From contig NZ_JAEVHF010000021.1 of assembly GCF_018263925.1 (NCBI RefSeq), forward strand, positions 22,650 through 86,649: 64,000 bases of DNA, in the 5' to 3' direction. This DNA comes from Kistimonas asteriae. Lineage in GTDB: Bacteria; Pseudomonadota; Gammaproteobacteria; Pseudomonadales; Endozoicomonadaceae. Of the stretch, positions 52,713 to 61,073 are shown one piece after another. Below the pieces are notes generated by a model. It had not been told where the DNA came from, ran no database searches, and saw only the letters and a program-made list of their open reading frames with translations. Every line of letters starts with the position of its first letter. Within the stretch, counting starts at the first letter, position 1. A program made the translations under genes and the position numbers.

Positions 52713-54137
52713 ATGTCTGAGTTAAAACCCAGGAAATCCTTCAAGATGCCGGACATCTACATTGTCCTGGCAGTTTTCATCCTTGTGATGGCCGCACTGA
52801 CCTACATCATCCCTGCGGGTATGTATGAGCGGGAAACCGTGGAAACCGCCCATGGCGTCAAGGAGTTCGTGGTGGCGGACTCCTACCATCGGGTTGAGCA
52901 GAGTCCGGTCAGCTTCATGGATCTGGTGACCGCCGTACCGGATGGTCTCAAGCGGGCCGCCTCCATTGTGTTCCTGACCTTTATGGTGGGCGGCGGCATG
53001 GGCCTGATCAAGCGCGCTGGCCTGATCGACCTTGGCGTCCACAAGCTGGCCGACGGCGTTGGCGACAAGGCGATCATGATCATCCCGATTCTCATGTTGC
53101 TGTTCAGTACTTTGGGGGCATTTATCGGGGTGCCGGAACTCTCGCTGGCGTACCTCCCGATATTGTTACCACTGTTTTACCGGCTCGGTTATGACGGCAT
53201 GACCGCCATGGCAGTCTCCTTGTTGGGACCCTGCATGGGTTTCACGTATGGTCTGACCATTCCCGGGTCGGTCGGCGTCGGGCAACAGATTGCCCAGCTG
53301 GAGATGTTCTCCGGTTCCGGATTCCGGGCTCTTGTGTTGCTGATCGTGGTAGTGGTGGCGGTGATCTACACCATGCGTTACGCCATGAAAGTGAAAGCGA
53401 ATCCACACCTGAGCCTGAGCCGGGATTCTGATAGCGTCATGCGCCAGAAGCTGGCCGAGATGGAACCGGAAGGTGAAATTAACGCGACACGTCGTCAGGT
53501 TCTGGCCGGTTATGCCTGTTTCATCATGTTCCCGGTCGCCATTGCTGCGATCCTGATTAATAACCTGGGGTTTGAGGCGATAGGCGGTCTGTTCCTGTTC
53601 ATCGGTCTGGCAGCGGCGGCGATTGCTGGCAAAGGCCCCCAGCAGATATGTGACGACCTGAACGCCAGTATGCGCGACATGATGGTTGCCGCCTTGCTGT
53701 GCGGTGTGGCCAGCGCCATCGCGGTGGTGATGGATCGTGGCGTAATCACCGACACCCTGGTGTATTACCTGGAATATGTCCTGCGCAATACACCGCCATC
53801 GTTGTCTGCAGTGGGCGTGTTCTGGACCCAGTCCCTGTTCAACTTCCTGGTGCCCGGTGCAACGGCGCTGACTGTCCTCACTATGCCGGTGTTGTCACCG
53901 CTGGCGTCGTTGCTGGATATTCCCCAACAGGTAATTGTTTCCGCCAACGCCTGGGGCGGCCAGCTGACCGATATCTTCTTCCCAACCTCCGGCTTCTTTG
54001 TCGCCACCCTGGTGCTGGCCAAGGTGGAATACGCGAAATGGATTCGCTTCTACTTCCCGCTGATGATGGTGCTTGGGGTGATCTCCAGTATTGCACTGGT
54101 GGTGCAGCAGAGCCTGGGTATAGGGCTTGGCCTCTGA
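52713..54137 (+). CDS. YfcC family transporter (copy 2)
   Basis: 474 residues, about 12 membrane segments, with GAGGGG six bases before the ATG. It starts the operon with the two cyclic amidohydrolases (70 and 83-base gaps). It shares FKMPDIYIVLAVFILVMAALTYIIPAGMYER with copy 1, and SLFNFLVPGATALTVLTMPVL in the C-terminal half. The operon suggests that it imports a cyclic ureide such as allantoin, hydantoin or a relative for the downstream enzymes (inferred). Confidence 0.88.
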   Translation: MSELKPRKSFKMPDIYIVLAVFILVMAALTYIIPAGMYERETVETAHGVKEFVVADSYHRVEQSPVSFMDLVTAVPDGLKRAASIVFLTFMVGGGMGLIKRAGLIDLGVHKLADGVGDKAIMIIPILMLLFSTLGAFIGVPELSLAYLPILLPLFYRLGYDGMTAMAVSLLGPCMGFTYGLTIPGSVGVGQQIAQLEMFSGSGFRALVLLIVVVVAVIYTMRYAMKVKANPHLSLSRDSDSVMRQKLAEMEPEGEINATRRQVLAGYACFIMFPVAIAAILINNLGFEAIGGLFLFIGLAAAAIAGKGPQQICDDLNASMRDMMVAALLCGVASAIAVVMDRGVITDTLVYYLEYVLRNTPPSLSAVGVFWTQSLFNFLVPGATALTVLTMPVLSPLASLLDIPQQVIVSANAWGGQLTDIFFPTSGFFVATLVLAKVEYAKWIRFYFPLMMVLGVISSIALVVQQSLGIGLGL

Positions 54138-54149
54138 CGTCTGGTAGAT

Positions 54150-54174
54150 AACCGGCGTCGTTCAGATGCCGGTT
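54150..54174 (+). repeat. Hairpin between yfcC copy 2 and the first amidohydrolase gene
   Basis: AACCGGC (54150-54156) pairs with GCCGGTT (54168-54174). No U-run; probably a partial attenuator or processing element in the operon. Confidence 0.4.
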
Positions 54175-54207
54175 GTAAGCACGGTTGCTGTATAGGGGGA
54201 TCTTGTT

Positions 54208-55587
54208 ATGTCACTGCACACAGAATTAATGGATGTTGCTATTACCGGCGGCACCCTGGTGCTGGAATCCGGTTGTATAGAAGGCAATATTGCGATTAAA
54301 GAGGGACGTATTGCCGCTATCACGGCGCCAGATGTGGTTCTGCCGGCGAGTGAAACCATTGATGCCAGAAACCTGATGGTGTTTCCCGGTGTTGTTGATC
54401 CCCATGTGCATTTCAAGGAGCCAGGACCCGGGCATATCCGAGAAGATTTTCACAGTGGCACCTGTCAGGCGGCCGCCGGTGGTGTCACGACAACAGTGGA
54501 AATGCCCCTGAGTATTCCGTTAGTAACGACACGTGACGCCTTTTTGCTGAAACACGAGGTGGCCGGCAGCAAGGTCGTGACCGATTACGCACTCTGGGGA
54601 CTGCTGCCAGCCGATGATCTGGATCGGATTGAAGAACTGGTGGATATCGGCTGCGTGGCGTTCAAGACGTTCTTATCCACAGATCCCGATGCGCCGAAAC
54701 TGACCGACTACAAGTTGCTCGAAGCCATGAAAGTGATGAAACGTTTCAATCGCTTCATCGGTTTCCATGCAGAAAACCCGGCCATCATTGATGCCACGGC
54801 GGAAGCCATGGAAAAGGCGGGTATCAATGGTGGACTGGCACACCTGCAGTCCCGCCCGGACATTGCTGAGATGGAAGCGATATCGCGGATTGCTCTGTTT
54901 GCAGAAGAAACCGGCTGTGATGTGCATATCTGCCATCTCTCCAGTGGCCGTGCCCGGGACCTGATTCGTCATGCCCGCTCTCGTGGCGTCAGCATGACCG
55001 TGGAAACCCTGCCCAGTTACCTGGTGTTGGACGACAGTGACCTGGACCGCTGGGGTGTCTTTGCCAAATGTAATCCGCCCATTCGCAGCAGGGAAAATCA
55101 GGCGATGCTTTGGGACATGCTGATCAAGGGCGAGATCAACATGCTCGGCTCGGATCATTGTCCTTATACCGACGATGACCGTCTGAAGCATAACGGTAAT
55201 ATCTGGGCCGTTCCACCGGGGCTGCCGGGCATCGAGTTGATGCTGCCACTGATGCTGGATGCGGGTTTGCACCAGCGGGGGCTTCGCCCGGAAGTTCTGG
55301 CGCGTTTAATGAGCAGTGCACCGGCTCGCCGGTTTGGTCTGGGTCACCGTAAGGGGGCGCTACAGGTTGGATTAGATGCTGATATTGCGCTGGCTGACCC
55401 TGACCATGTCTGGACCTATGACGGGACACGTTCCGTGGGCAAGCAAAAGAGTGCTCTCACCCCCTGGGAAGGGCGTGAGATTCGGGGACTTGTGGTTCGA
55501 ACACTGGTTCGGGGGCGTACCGTATTTTGTGACGGTGAAGTGACAGCTGAACCCGGTTCCGGCCAGTTGATCAAGCCCGTGTTCTGA
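54208..55587 (+). CDS. Allantoinase/dihydropyrimidinase-type cyclic amidohydrolase (copy 1, altered CPHY)
   Basis: 459 residues. Binuclear metal ligands are all present: His66 and His68 (DPHVHF), Lys153 (carboxylated lysine in CVAFKTF), His187 (GFHAEN), His243 (HICHLSS), Asp316 (GSDHCPY). The conserved CPHY loop of allantoinases and dihydroorotases reads LPSY (268-271), losing Cys and His, which may change the substrate. The sequence is closest in layout to AllB. It opens a cyclic amide of the ureide pathway. Tandem paralogue of the 55671 gene; co-transcribed with yfcC copy 2. Confidence 0.85.
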   Translation: MSLHTELMDVAITGGTLVLESGCIEGNIAIKEGRIAAITAPDVVLPASETIDARNLMVFPGVVDPHVHFKEPGPGHIREDFHSGTCQAAAGGVTTTVEMPLSIPLVTTRDAFLLKHEVAGSKVVTDYALWGLLPADDLDRIEELVDIGCVAFKTFLSTDPDAPKLTDYKLLEAMKVMKRFNRFIGFHAENPAIIDATAEAMEKAGINGGLAHLQSRPDIAEMEAISRIALFAEETGCDVHICHLSSGRARDLIRHARSRGVSMTVETLPSYLVLDDSDLDRWGVFAKCNPPIRSRENQAMLWDMLIKGEINMLGSDHCPYTDDDRLKHNGNIWAVPPGLPGIELMLPLMLDAGLHQRGLRPEVLARLMSSAPARRFGLGHRKGALQVGLDADIALADPDHVWTYDGTRSVGKQKSALTPWEGREIRGLVVRTLVRGRTVFCDGEVTAEPGSGQLIKPVF

Positions 55588-55670
55588 CAGGGCTTACAGA
55601 ACAACCGTATAAAAGGGCAGGGCGGTCTTGGTCTGCGCTGTCCGTAAAAGACAGTGATAAGGAATCCGTT

Positions 55671-57044
55671 ATGAGTCAGCAGGTAGACACAGTCATCAAA
55701 CATGGTCGACTGGTATTGGAAACCGGTGTCGTTGATGGGGCGATAGCGCTGAAGGATGGCAAAATTGTTGCCATTACAACCAATGAATCAGCGCCAGACG
55801 CCTGTCGTGAAATTGATGCGAGTGGATTGGTGGTTATGCCGGGGATGGTGGATCCTCATGCCCACATCTGGGAGCCAACCCATTATCCGGAGCGGGAAGA
55901 TTATCTCACCGGTACCCAGGCGGCTGCGGCGGGCGGGATCACCACGTTAATTGAAATGCCGCTTTCCGTACCACCGGTCACGAATCGGGAAGCTTTTGAA
56001 TACAAACGCGAGATTGTTGAACCGAAGACAGTCGTTGATGTGGCGTTCTGGGGTGCACTGACCGAGAAATCCACAGGTCACTACGATGAATTGAACGACT
56101 GTGGATGTGTGGCTTATAAAGTCTTTATTCCTTATGCGAGTCCGGATTATCCACATACGCCGGATTACGCCCTACTGAAATCTATGGAAGAGATTAGTCG
56201 TTTTGGTGGTCTGGTCGGCGTGCATGCCGAGAATGCGGATATTCTGTTTAACCGTCAGAAAGAATTTGAAGAAAAGGGGATGTTCAATGGCGCGGCCCAT
56301 GAACAGGCCCGGCCTGAAATTGCCGAAGTAGAGGCAGTTAGTCGTGTGATTCTGTTTGCAGAACACACCGGGTGTCGTTTGCACATTTGTCACTTATCCA
56401 CAATCAAAGCGAGAGAGCTAATCAAACAGGCACGGGCAAGGGGCGTGGATGTAACCGTGGAAACCTGTCCACATTATCTCGTGCTGGATACGGTGGATCT
56501 TGAAAAACACGGTGGCTTTGCCAAGTGCAATCCGCCACTCCGGAGTCCGGAAAACCGTGAATTACTGTGGGAGATGCTCAAGGCCGGTGAGTTCGACATG
56601 ATCGGTACCGACCACACGCCCTATACCGATGAAGACCGCCTGAAGCATGGTGACAATATCTGGAAAATGCCGCCGGGGATTGGCGGAATGGATCTGATGC
56701 TGCCGCTGATGCTGGATGAGGGTTATCACAAGCGTGGTGTCAGCCTGGAGCAACTGGCGAAGCTGATGGCGACACAGCCAGCCCGGCGGTTTGATCTGCC
56801 ACACAAAGGCGCACTGAATCTGGGCAATGATGCGGATATTGTGCTGGTCGATCTGGATGCAGAGTGGACTTACACATGGGACAACTCCTATGCCAAGGCC
56901 AAATGTACCCACAGCCCGTATGAAGGGAAAACATTAAAAGGGAAAATTGTAGAAACGTTGGTGCGGGGTAACACGGTTTATCGCCATGGTGAAATATTAG
57001 CAAAACCGGGCAGCGGGCATTTAAACACTCGTAGAATCATATAG
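55671..57044 (+). CDS. allB: Allantoinase-type cyclic amidohydrolase (copy 2)
   Basis: 457 residues. Metal ligands: His63, His65 (DPHAHIWEPTH), Lys150 (CVAYKVF), His185 (GVHAEN), His241 (HICHLST), Asp314 (GTDHTPY). The CPHY motif (266-269) is intact, unlike in copy 1, so this is the better candidate for allantoinase (allantoin to allantoate), which feeds AllC and AllE. AAGGAA precedes the ATG. It ends the YfcC-amidohydrolase operon before a strong hairpin. The first metal-site loop has Trp instead of the usual Phe, so hydantoin-type substrates remain possible. Confidence 0.85.
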   Translation: MSQQVDTVIKHGRLVLETGVVDGAIALKDGKIVAITTNESAPDACREIDASGLVVMPGMVDPHAHIWEPTHYPEREDYLTGTQAAAAGGITTLIEMPLSVPPVTNREAFEYKREIVEPKTVVDVAFWGALTEKSTGHYDELNDCGCVAYKVFIPYASPDYPHTPDYALLKSMEEISRFGGLVGVHAENADILFNRQKEFEEKGMFNGAAHEQARPEIAEVEAVSRVILFAEHTGCRLHICHLSTIKARELIKQARARGVDVTVETCPHYLVLDTVDLEKHGGFAKCNPPLRSPENRELLWEMLKAGEFDMIGTDHTPYTDEDRLKHGDNIWKMPPGIGGMDLMLPLMLDEGYHKRGVSLEQLAKLMATQPARRFDLPHKGALNLGNDADIVLVDLDAEWTYTWDNSYAKAKCTHSPYEGKTLKGKIVETLVRGNTVYRHGEILAKPGSGHLNTRRII

Positions 57045-57053
57045 CGAGAAAGT

Positions 57054-57086
57054 CATCCGGGTCTCCCATGTCGGGAGACCCGGATG
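57054..57086. terminator. Strong hairpin after the amidohydrolase operon
   Basis: CATCCGGGTCTCCC (57054-57067), five-base loop, GGGAGACCCGGATG (57073-57086): a perfect 14-bp stem between the convergent allB-like gene and the pseudogene. Confidence 0.85.
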
Positions 57087-57090
57087 TTCA

Positions 57091-57982
57091 TTATTCCTGT
57101 TCATGCAGTACAGGTTCTTCTTCACCCATAGCAGCATGGATCATTGTTCCGCTGTGTACTGAAGTATCAGAGCTTTCACTACTTGATTGAAGTCTTAGAC
57201 GGGTAAATATTTGCTCTTCACTTTTCTCTCCGGTCATTAAGTCAATTAAGAATTTAGGGTAAAAAGTCTGATAGTTTTTATAATAACGATTTGCTTTATC
57301 TACCATTTCTCTATGATAAAAAGGGTGGATGGTTGGGAAATGCTCTCTAATAAGTGCCTCCGTAAAATGCGGTTTAGTAAAATAATCAATGATTTTGGTT
57401 ATTCCTGTTTTGCTTTCCCTCTTACTTCTTATGGCACAACGAATACTTTGAAACAAATCTTGATGTATTGCGTCTATTTCACTGAATAAGTGGGTGAATT
57501 CTTGCTTTAATTGATTATCTTGGTTCATACAGAGTTCTTTGTATTTACCGTAAATGATCAGGACTATCTGGATGAGGCAATAGAGCCTTCCTGTTTCTTC
57601 TGCAAGACTTCTTGGGGTATCTTTCAGTTCGTTAAATGAGGGATTAACCTTGTCTATTAAGTGATATTTTAATCCCGATAATTTAAATTTTTTCTTACAC
57701 CAAATGAGACAACCGTTATTATTGGCATCTAATTATTGGGAAAGTTGAGCATACAGGTCATGATAATGAGCATAAGTGGATTCTGCGGGTGGCAGTTGTT
57801 GCCTGAGAGGTGTGTCTTGGGGATATTGGCTGTATTGATGCCTTTCCAAAAGCCACCATTCTAAATGTATGACAGGAGGAGGGAGACGCAGGTGTTAAGC
57901 TTTGAGCTTGAGATATTGGGCTAGAAGGAGCTGTATGATAAGAGCTGCTGGTGTGTTCGGGGCTGTAAGTGGGAGTCTCCAT
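57091..57982 (-). pseudogene. Broken gene for a ~296-residue unknown protein (one frameshift, one stop)
   Basis: On the minus strand, METPTYSPEHTSSSYHTAPS starts at 57982. Near 57875-57885, in a CCTCCTCC run, the frame shifts by one and continues as VIHLEWWLLERHQYSQYPQD...HDLYAQLSQ to TAA at 57735-57733. After that stop the same frame stays open (LDANNNGCLIWCKKKFKLSG, then NELKDTPRSLAEETGRLYCL) and runs without break into the 145-codon frame MNQDNQLKQEFTHLF...HEQE ending at 57091. All parts are protein-like and adjoin, so one gene has decayed, or the 57528-57091 part survives alone. Serine-rich ends and no known domain; possibly a former secreted protein. A half-site of the ureide operator (58061) lies upstream. 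Confidence 0.6.
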
Positions 57983-58060
57983 TTTAATAATCCTGTTTAT
58001 TCACTGAAAGAAGGATTTTATCGAGCTTAAGGGATTAGTTTCATAATTAACTGCTTAGTA

Positions 58061-58070
58061 TTGCTAACAA
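58061..58070. promoter_or_regulatory. Ureide operator half-site ahead of the broken gene
   Basis: TTGCTAACAA, 79 bases before the start of the 57982 pseudogene on the minus strand. The sequence 20 bases on from the GCTAACAA core (TATTTAAC) is only a poor second half. It may be chance or a remnant. Confidence 0.4.
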
Positions 58071-58148
58071 CTCATCGCTTAATATTTAACCTGAGTTTTT
58101 GTATTGATAATGGAGCTCATAGACATTGCATTTCAGTGAGTGTTTTCA

Positions 58149-59033
58149 TTATTTATTCCTGGTTAACCACCAACACATCAACGACGCAGCAGTGACCATA
58201 ATGACACCCTGCCAAAACGTTACGCTGAGTGTCACGTTAAGCAGTATGGCGGCAATCAGTGTGGAAAGCAGGGGGGTGAAATAGGACAGCACTGCCAGTA
58301 AAACCATGTTGCCGCCGATGATGCCGATATTCCACAGGGCATAACCCATCCCCATGGCGGTAGCTGCCAGCAGCAGGTCAACCACGGCACCCGTCGTAAA
58401 GACCAAGGTTGGCGCATCACTGATGAAGTAGGTTATCCACAACGCCGAGGCTGTCGCCATAAAAAACCACGTAATGGCATTATGGCCACCGGAAAGACGT
58501 TTGGTGACGTTGCAGTAAACTGCCCAGATAAAGGCGCCAATAAAGGCCATGGAATAGCTCAAAGGGTTGGTCGCTACATTGGCGGCAAGTCGGGTAAGGG
58601 ATAGCCCTTCATCACCGCTGACCGTCCAGGCGACACCCAGGAATGCGAGAAGCAGCGCAGGATACAGCAAGAAACTCACTGGTTGCCGGTTGATGGTCAC
58701 TGTGAGTAATACCGTCAGGCATGGCCACAGGTAATTGATCAACCCTATCTCAATGGCCTGCAGGCGATCATTAGCGAGCCCCAGTGCCAGCACCAGGAAG
58801 ATCTCATAACTGACAAATAACGAACCACCCAGTAAGAGATATCGGATGCGGAATAACTTTGGGTGAGGCAAACCAATAAATACAGCCAGCAGGATGGAGC
58901 TAACGGTATAGATCATGGCCGCCCCGCCAACCGGCCCCAGCTGCTCGGTGACATTGCGCACAAAGGCGACGATGGTGCTCCAGAACAGAATGGCCAGACA
59001 GCCTGCCAGCGTGTATTTATGTGTTCCTGCCAA
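58149..59033 (-). CDS. YddG-like DMT/EamA exporter
   Basis: 294 residues, ten membrane segments. The start YTLAGCLAILFWSTIVAFVRNVTEQLGPVGGAAMIY and the block EIGLINYLWPCLTVLLTV are those of YddG, a DMT exporter of aromatic amino acids and other amino-acid-like compounds. It diverges from the NCS1 permease gene across a region with operator-like half-sites, so it may export a ureide or amino acid product. This is inference; E. coli YddG exports aromatic amino acids and analogues. Confidence 0.85.
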   Translation of the reverse strand: MAGTHKYTLAGCLAILFWSTIVAFVRNVTEQLGPVGGAAMIYTVSSILLAVFIGLPHPKLFRIRYLLLGGSLFVSYEIFLVLALGLANDRLQAIEIGLINYLWPCLTVLLTVTINRQPVSFLLYPALLLAFLGVAWTVSGDEGLSLTRLAANVATNPLSYSMAFIGAFIWAVYCNVTKRLSGGHNAITWFFMATASALWITYFISDAPTLVFTTGAVVDLLLAATAMGMGYALWNIGIIGGNMVLLAVLSYFTPLLSTLIAAILLNVTLSVTFWQGVIMVTAASLMCWWLTRNK

Positions 59034-59638
59034 GGTTAGCCCTTTTTACATCGGGTGGTTAGTCAATCTACCGTGTAGGCAGACCGGTATGACTGTCAAT
59101 AATGGCGTGATTGATGACAATATGATCAATCGCTGGCGCAAAGTGTAGTGGTCATTCCATAGGTGTTTCAAATGGGAAGAACTATCTATTTTTGTTAACA
59201 ACCTTCTGCTCAGAGTAGCCTGTTGACGTGTAGTCCTGTTATGCGTTGAGACGATCTTATCGTTAAAGCGATGCCCGAACGCATCAGCATGATTCAAGAT
59301 AGTATTTGCAGTGTAAATTGTTAGCAATCATGACGCTGTATTGATCTATCACAAGGTTTCCACCCCCGACATCGTGAATAGTGACGCCACTGCCATTATC
59401 GCTGAAGAGGACGTGGTAATGATCCTGTGTCGCCAGAGCTCACTGTATGACTGGTCATCACGCTAGTCTTTACCTCGCACGTCATGCAGTCGTTGCTGTC
59501 TGGTGGTATCCGGATAGGTCTGGTTAATACCAGCCTGCTGAACAGTTATTGTTCGGCCGTATCCGCGGGTATCAGAACCAGCAGCTGACGGCCGAACCTC
59601 GCAAGATTACAGAATCTGGCAATCCGAGGGGGAAAGCC
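59034..59638. other. Divergent regulatory region, 605 bases, between the exporter and NCS1 genes
   Basis: Contains TTGTTAACAA (59192-59201) and TTGTTAGCAA (59318-59327), single versions of the ureide operator. The NCS1 gene has an in-frame extension to 59549 but a good ribosome-binding site only at 59639. No other gene is convincing. Confidence 0.5.
59318..59327. promoter_or_regulatory. Ureide operator half-site ahead of the NCS1/exporter genes
   Basis: TTGTTAGCAA matches the ten-base element seen ahead of allE; no partner at 20 bases. A second, less exact copy (TTGTTAACAA) lies at 59192-59201. Confidence 0.5.
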
Positions 59639-61021
59639 ATGTCATGTAACACCTTGTGCAATGATGCGTTACGACCGACAACAGATGTCCAGCGAAACCT
59701 GTCCTTCTGGGATTACACCCTGCTCTGGGCGGGCATGACTATCAATATCGGGGGATTTGCTGTCGGAGGTCAGCTCTATCCCGGTCTTAGCCCGGTGTCG
59801 ATCATTCTGGCTGTTATTGTCGCTTATACCATTGTTTCGGCCCTGCTGGTGCTTAATGGCGATATGGGGCTGAAATACGGTGTGCCTTTTGTGATTTACC
59901 TGCGTGCCTGTTTTGGTATCAAGGGAGCCATTATTCCCAGTGTCATTCGTGCCATTCCCTGTTTTTTCTGGTTTGGTTTCCAGACCTGGATAGGGGCGCT
60001 TGCGGTACAGAAGCTGATGGCGATCTGGTTCGGTACGGATTTTACAGTCAACCTGTATTTGCTGATTGGCTTGTTTGCGATGCTGCAGGTCTGGAATGCT
60101 GTTGGTGGGCTCAAGTCGATGGCGCGGTTCGCCTGGCTGGCTATTCCGCTGATGGTGATTTTCTTTGCCAGTACCATCATGTGGCTGTTGAAAACCCATG
60201 ATTCATCGATGGCCGACATTCTGTCAGCACCCGCCCACAATACGTACAGTTTTCCCTTTGCGGTGGCCGGTATTGCCGGGGTATGGATCACCATGGCATT
60301 GAACAGTTCTGACCTGGGCCGAATGATCCGTCGCCCGGCCGGGTTTGAAAAGAAACACTTCTGGCATCGGCAAAAGCTGACGATTGGCGGTCAGTTCCTT
60401 GGCTTGATCGTCATAGGTTCTCTCGTGATCATGGTTGGCATGGTCTCCGGTATATTGACCGGGGAGTGGAACCCTGTCGATGTCATCATCAAGACATTCC
60501 ACGACACCAGCCCTGCCATTATGGCAGCCGCCTTACTGACTATTGTGTTTGCCCAGTGGTCTACCAATACGACAGCGAATCTTATGCCAGCAACGTATAT
60601 TGTCATGGCGTTGCATCCAACATTAACCTTCCGGCGTGCGACCATTGTTTCGGCAGTGATCGGTTTGCTGATCTGTCCCTGGCTGTTTGCTGAACAGTTG
60701 ATCCCCTTTCAGGTGGGCTGTTCCGTCCTGCTCGGTCCGATTATCGGTATCATGCTGGCGGATTATTACCTGGTCAGGCGACGTCAGATCGATATTGAGG
60801 CGCTGTACGATGAAGACAATCAGGCTGCGTGGCAGTTCCCGGCGCTGTTGACCCTGTTGGTCAGTGCAGGTGCAGGCCTGTTGACGGTGTTGCTGATACC
60901 TGAGCATGGTATCGGTTATTCATTTTATACCGCTTTTATTCTGAGCGTTGTCATGTACCCACTCATCATGCGGTACGAGCGCCAGGACAAAGGTCGCGTA
61001 AAACTACTCAATGCGCACTGA
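59639..61021 (+). CDS. NCS1 family purine/allantoin-type permease
   Basis: 460 residues from the ATG of MSCNTLCNDALRPTTDVQR, with GAGGGGG ahead; the longer frame from 59549 is not needed. Twelve membrane segments with NCS1 landmarks: FWDYTLLWAGMTINIGGFAVGGQLYPGL, CFGIKGAIIPSVIRAIPCFFWFGFQTWIGA and FAQWSTNTTANLMPATYI. The family imports allantoin, hydantoins, uracil, cytosine or purines with Na+ or H+. Position near allC/allB-type genes and operator half-sites makes allantoin or a hydantoin the likely substrate. Confidence 0.9.
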   Translation: MSCNTLCNDALRPTTDVQRNLSFWDYTLLWAGMTINIGGFAVGGQLYPGLSPVSIILAVIVAYTIVSALLVLNGDMGLKYGVPFVIYLRACFGIKGAIIPSVIRAIPCFFWFGFQTWIGALAVQKLMAIWFGTDFTVNLYLLIGLFAMLQVWNAVGGLKSMARFAWLAIPLMVIFFASTIMWLLKTHDSSMADILSAPAHNTYSFPFAVAGIAGVWITMALNSSDLGRMIRRPAGFEKKHFWHRQKLTIGGQFLGLIVIGSLVIMVGMVSGILTGEWNPVDVIIKTFHDTSPAIMAAALLTIVFAQWSTNTTANLMPATYIVMALHPTLTFRRATIVSAVIGLLICPWLFAEQLIPFQVGCSVLLGPIIGIMLADYYLVRRRQIDIEALYDEDNQAAWQFPALLTLLVSAGAGLLTVLLIPEHGIGYSFYTAFILSVVMYPLIMRYERQDKGRVKLLNAH

Positions 61022-61026
61022 CAGAT

Positions 61027-61052
61027 AAAAAAAGGCGGCTATTAAAGCCGCC
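61027..61052 (-). terminator. Terminator of the autotransporter-barrel gene
   Basis: On the minus strand, GGCGGCT, five-base loop, AGCCGCC, then a run of seven T. It may also slow transcription from the convergent NCS1 gene. Confidence 0.85.
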
Positions 61053-61073
61053 AATAAGGGTGATGAAACTGTT

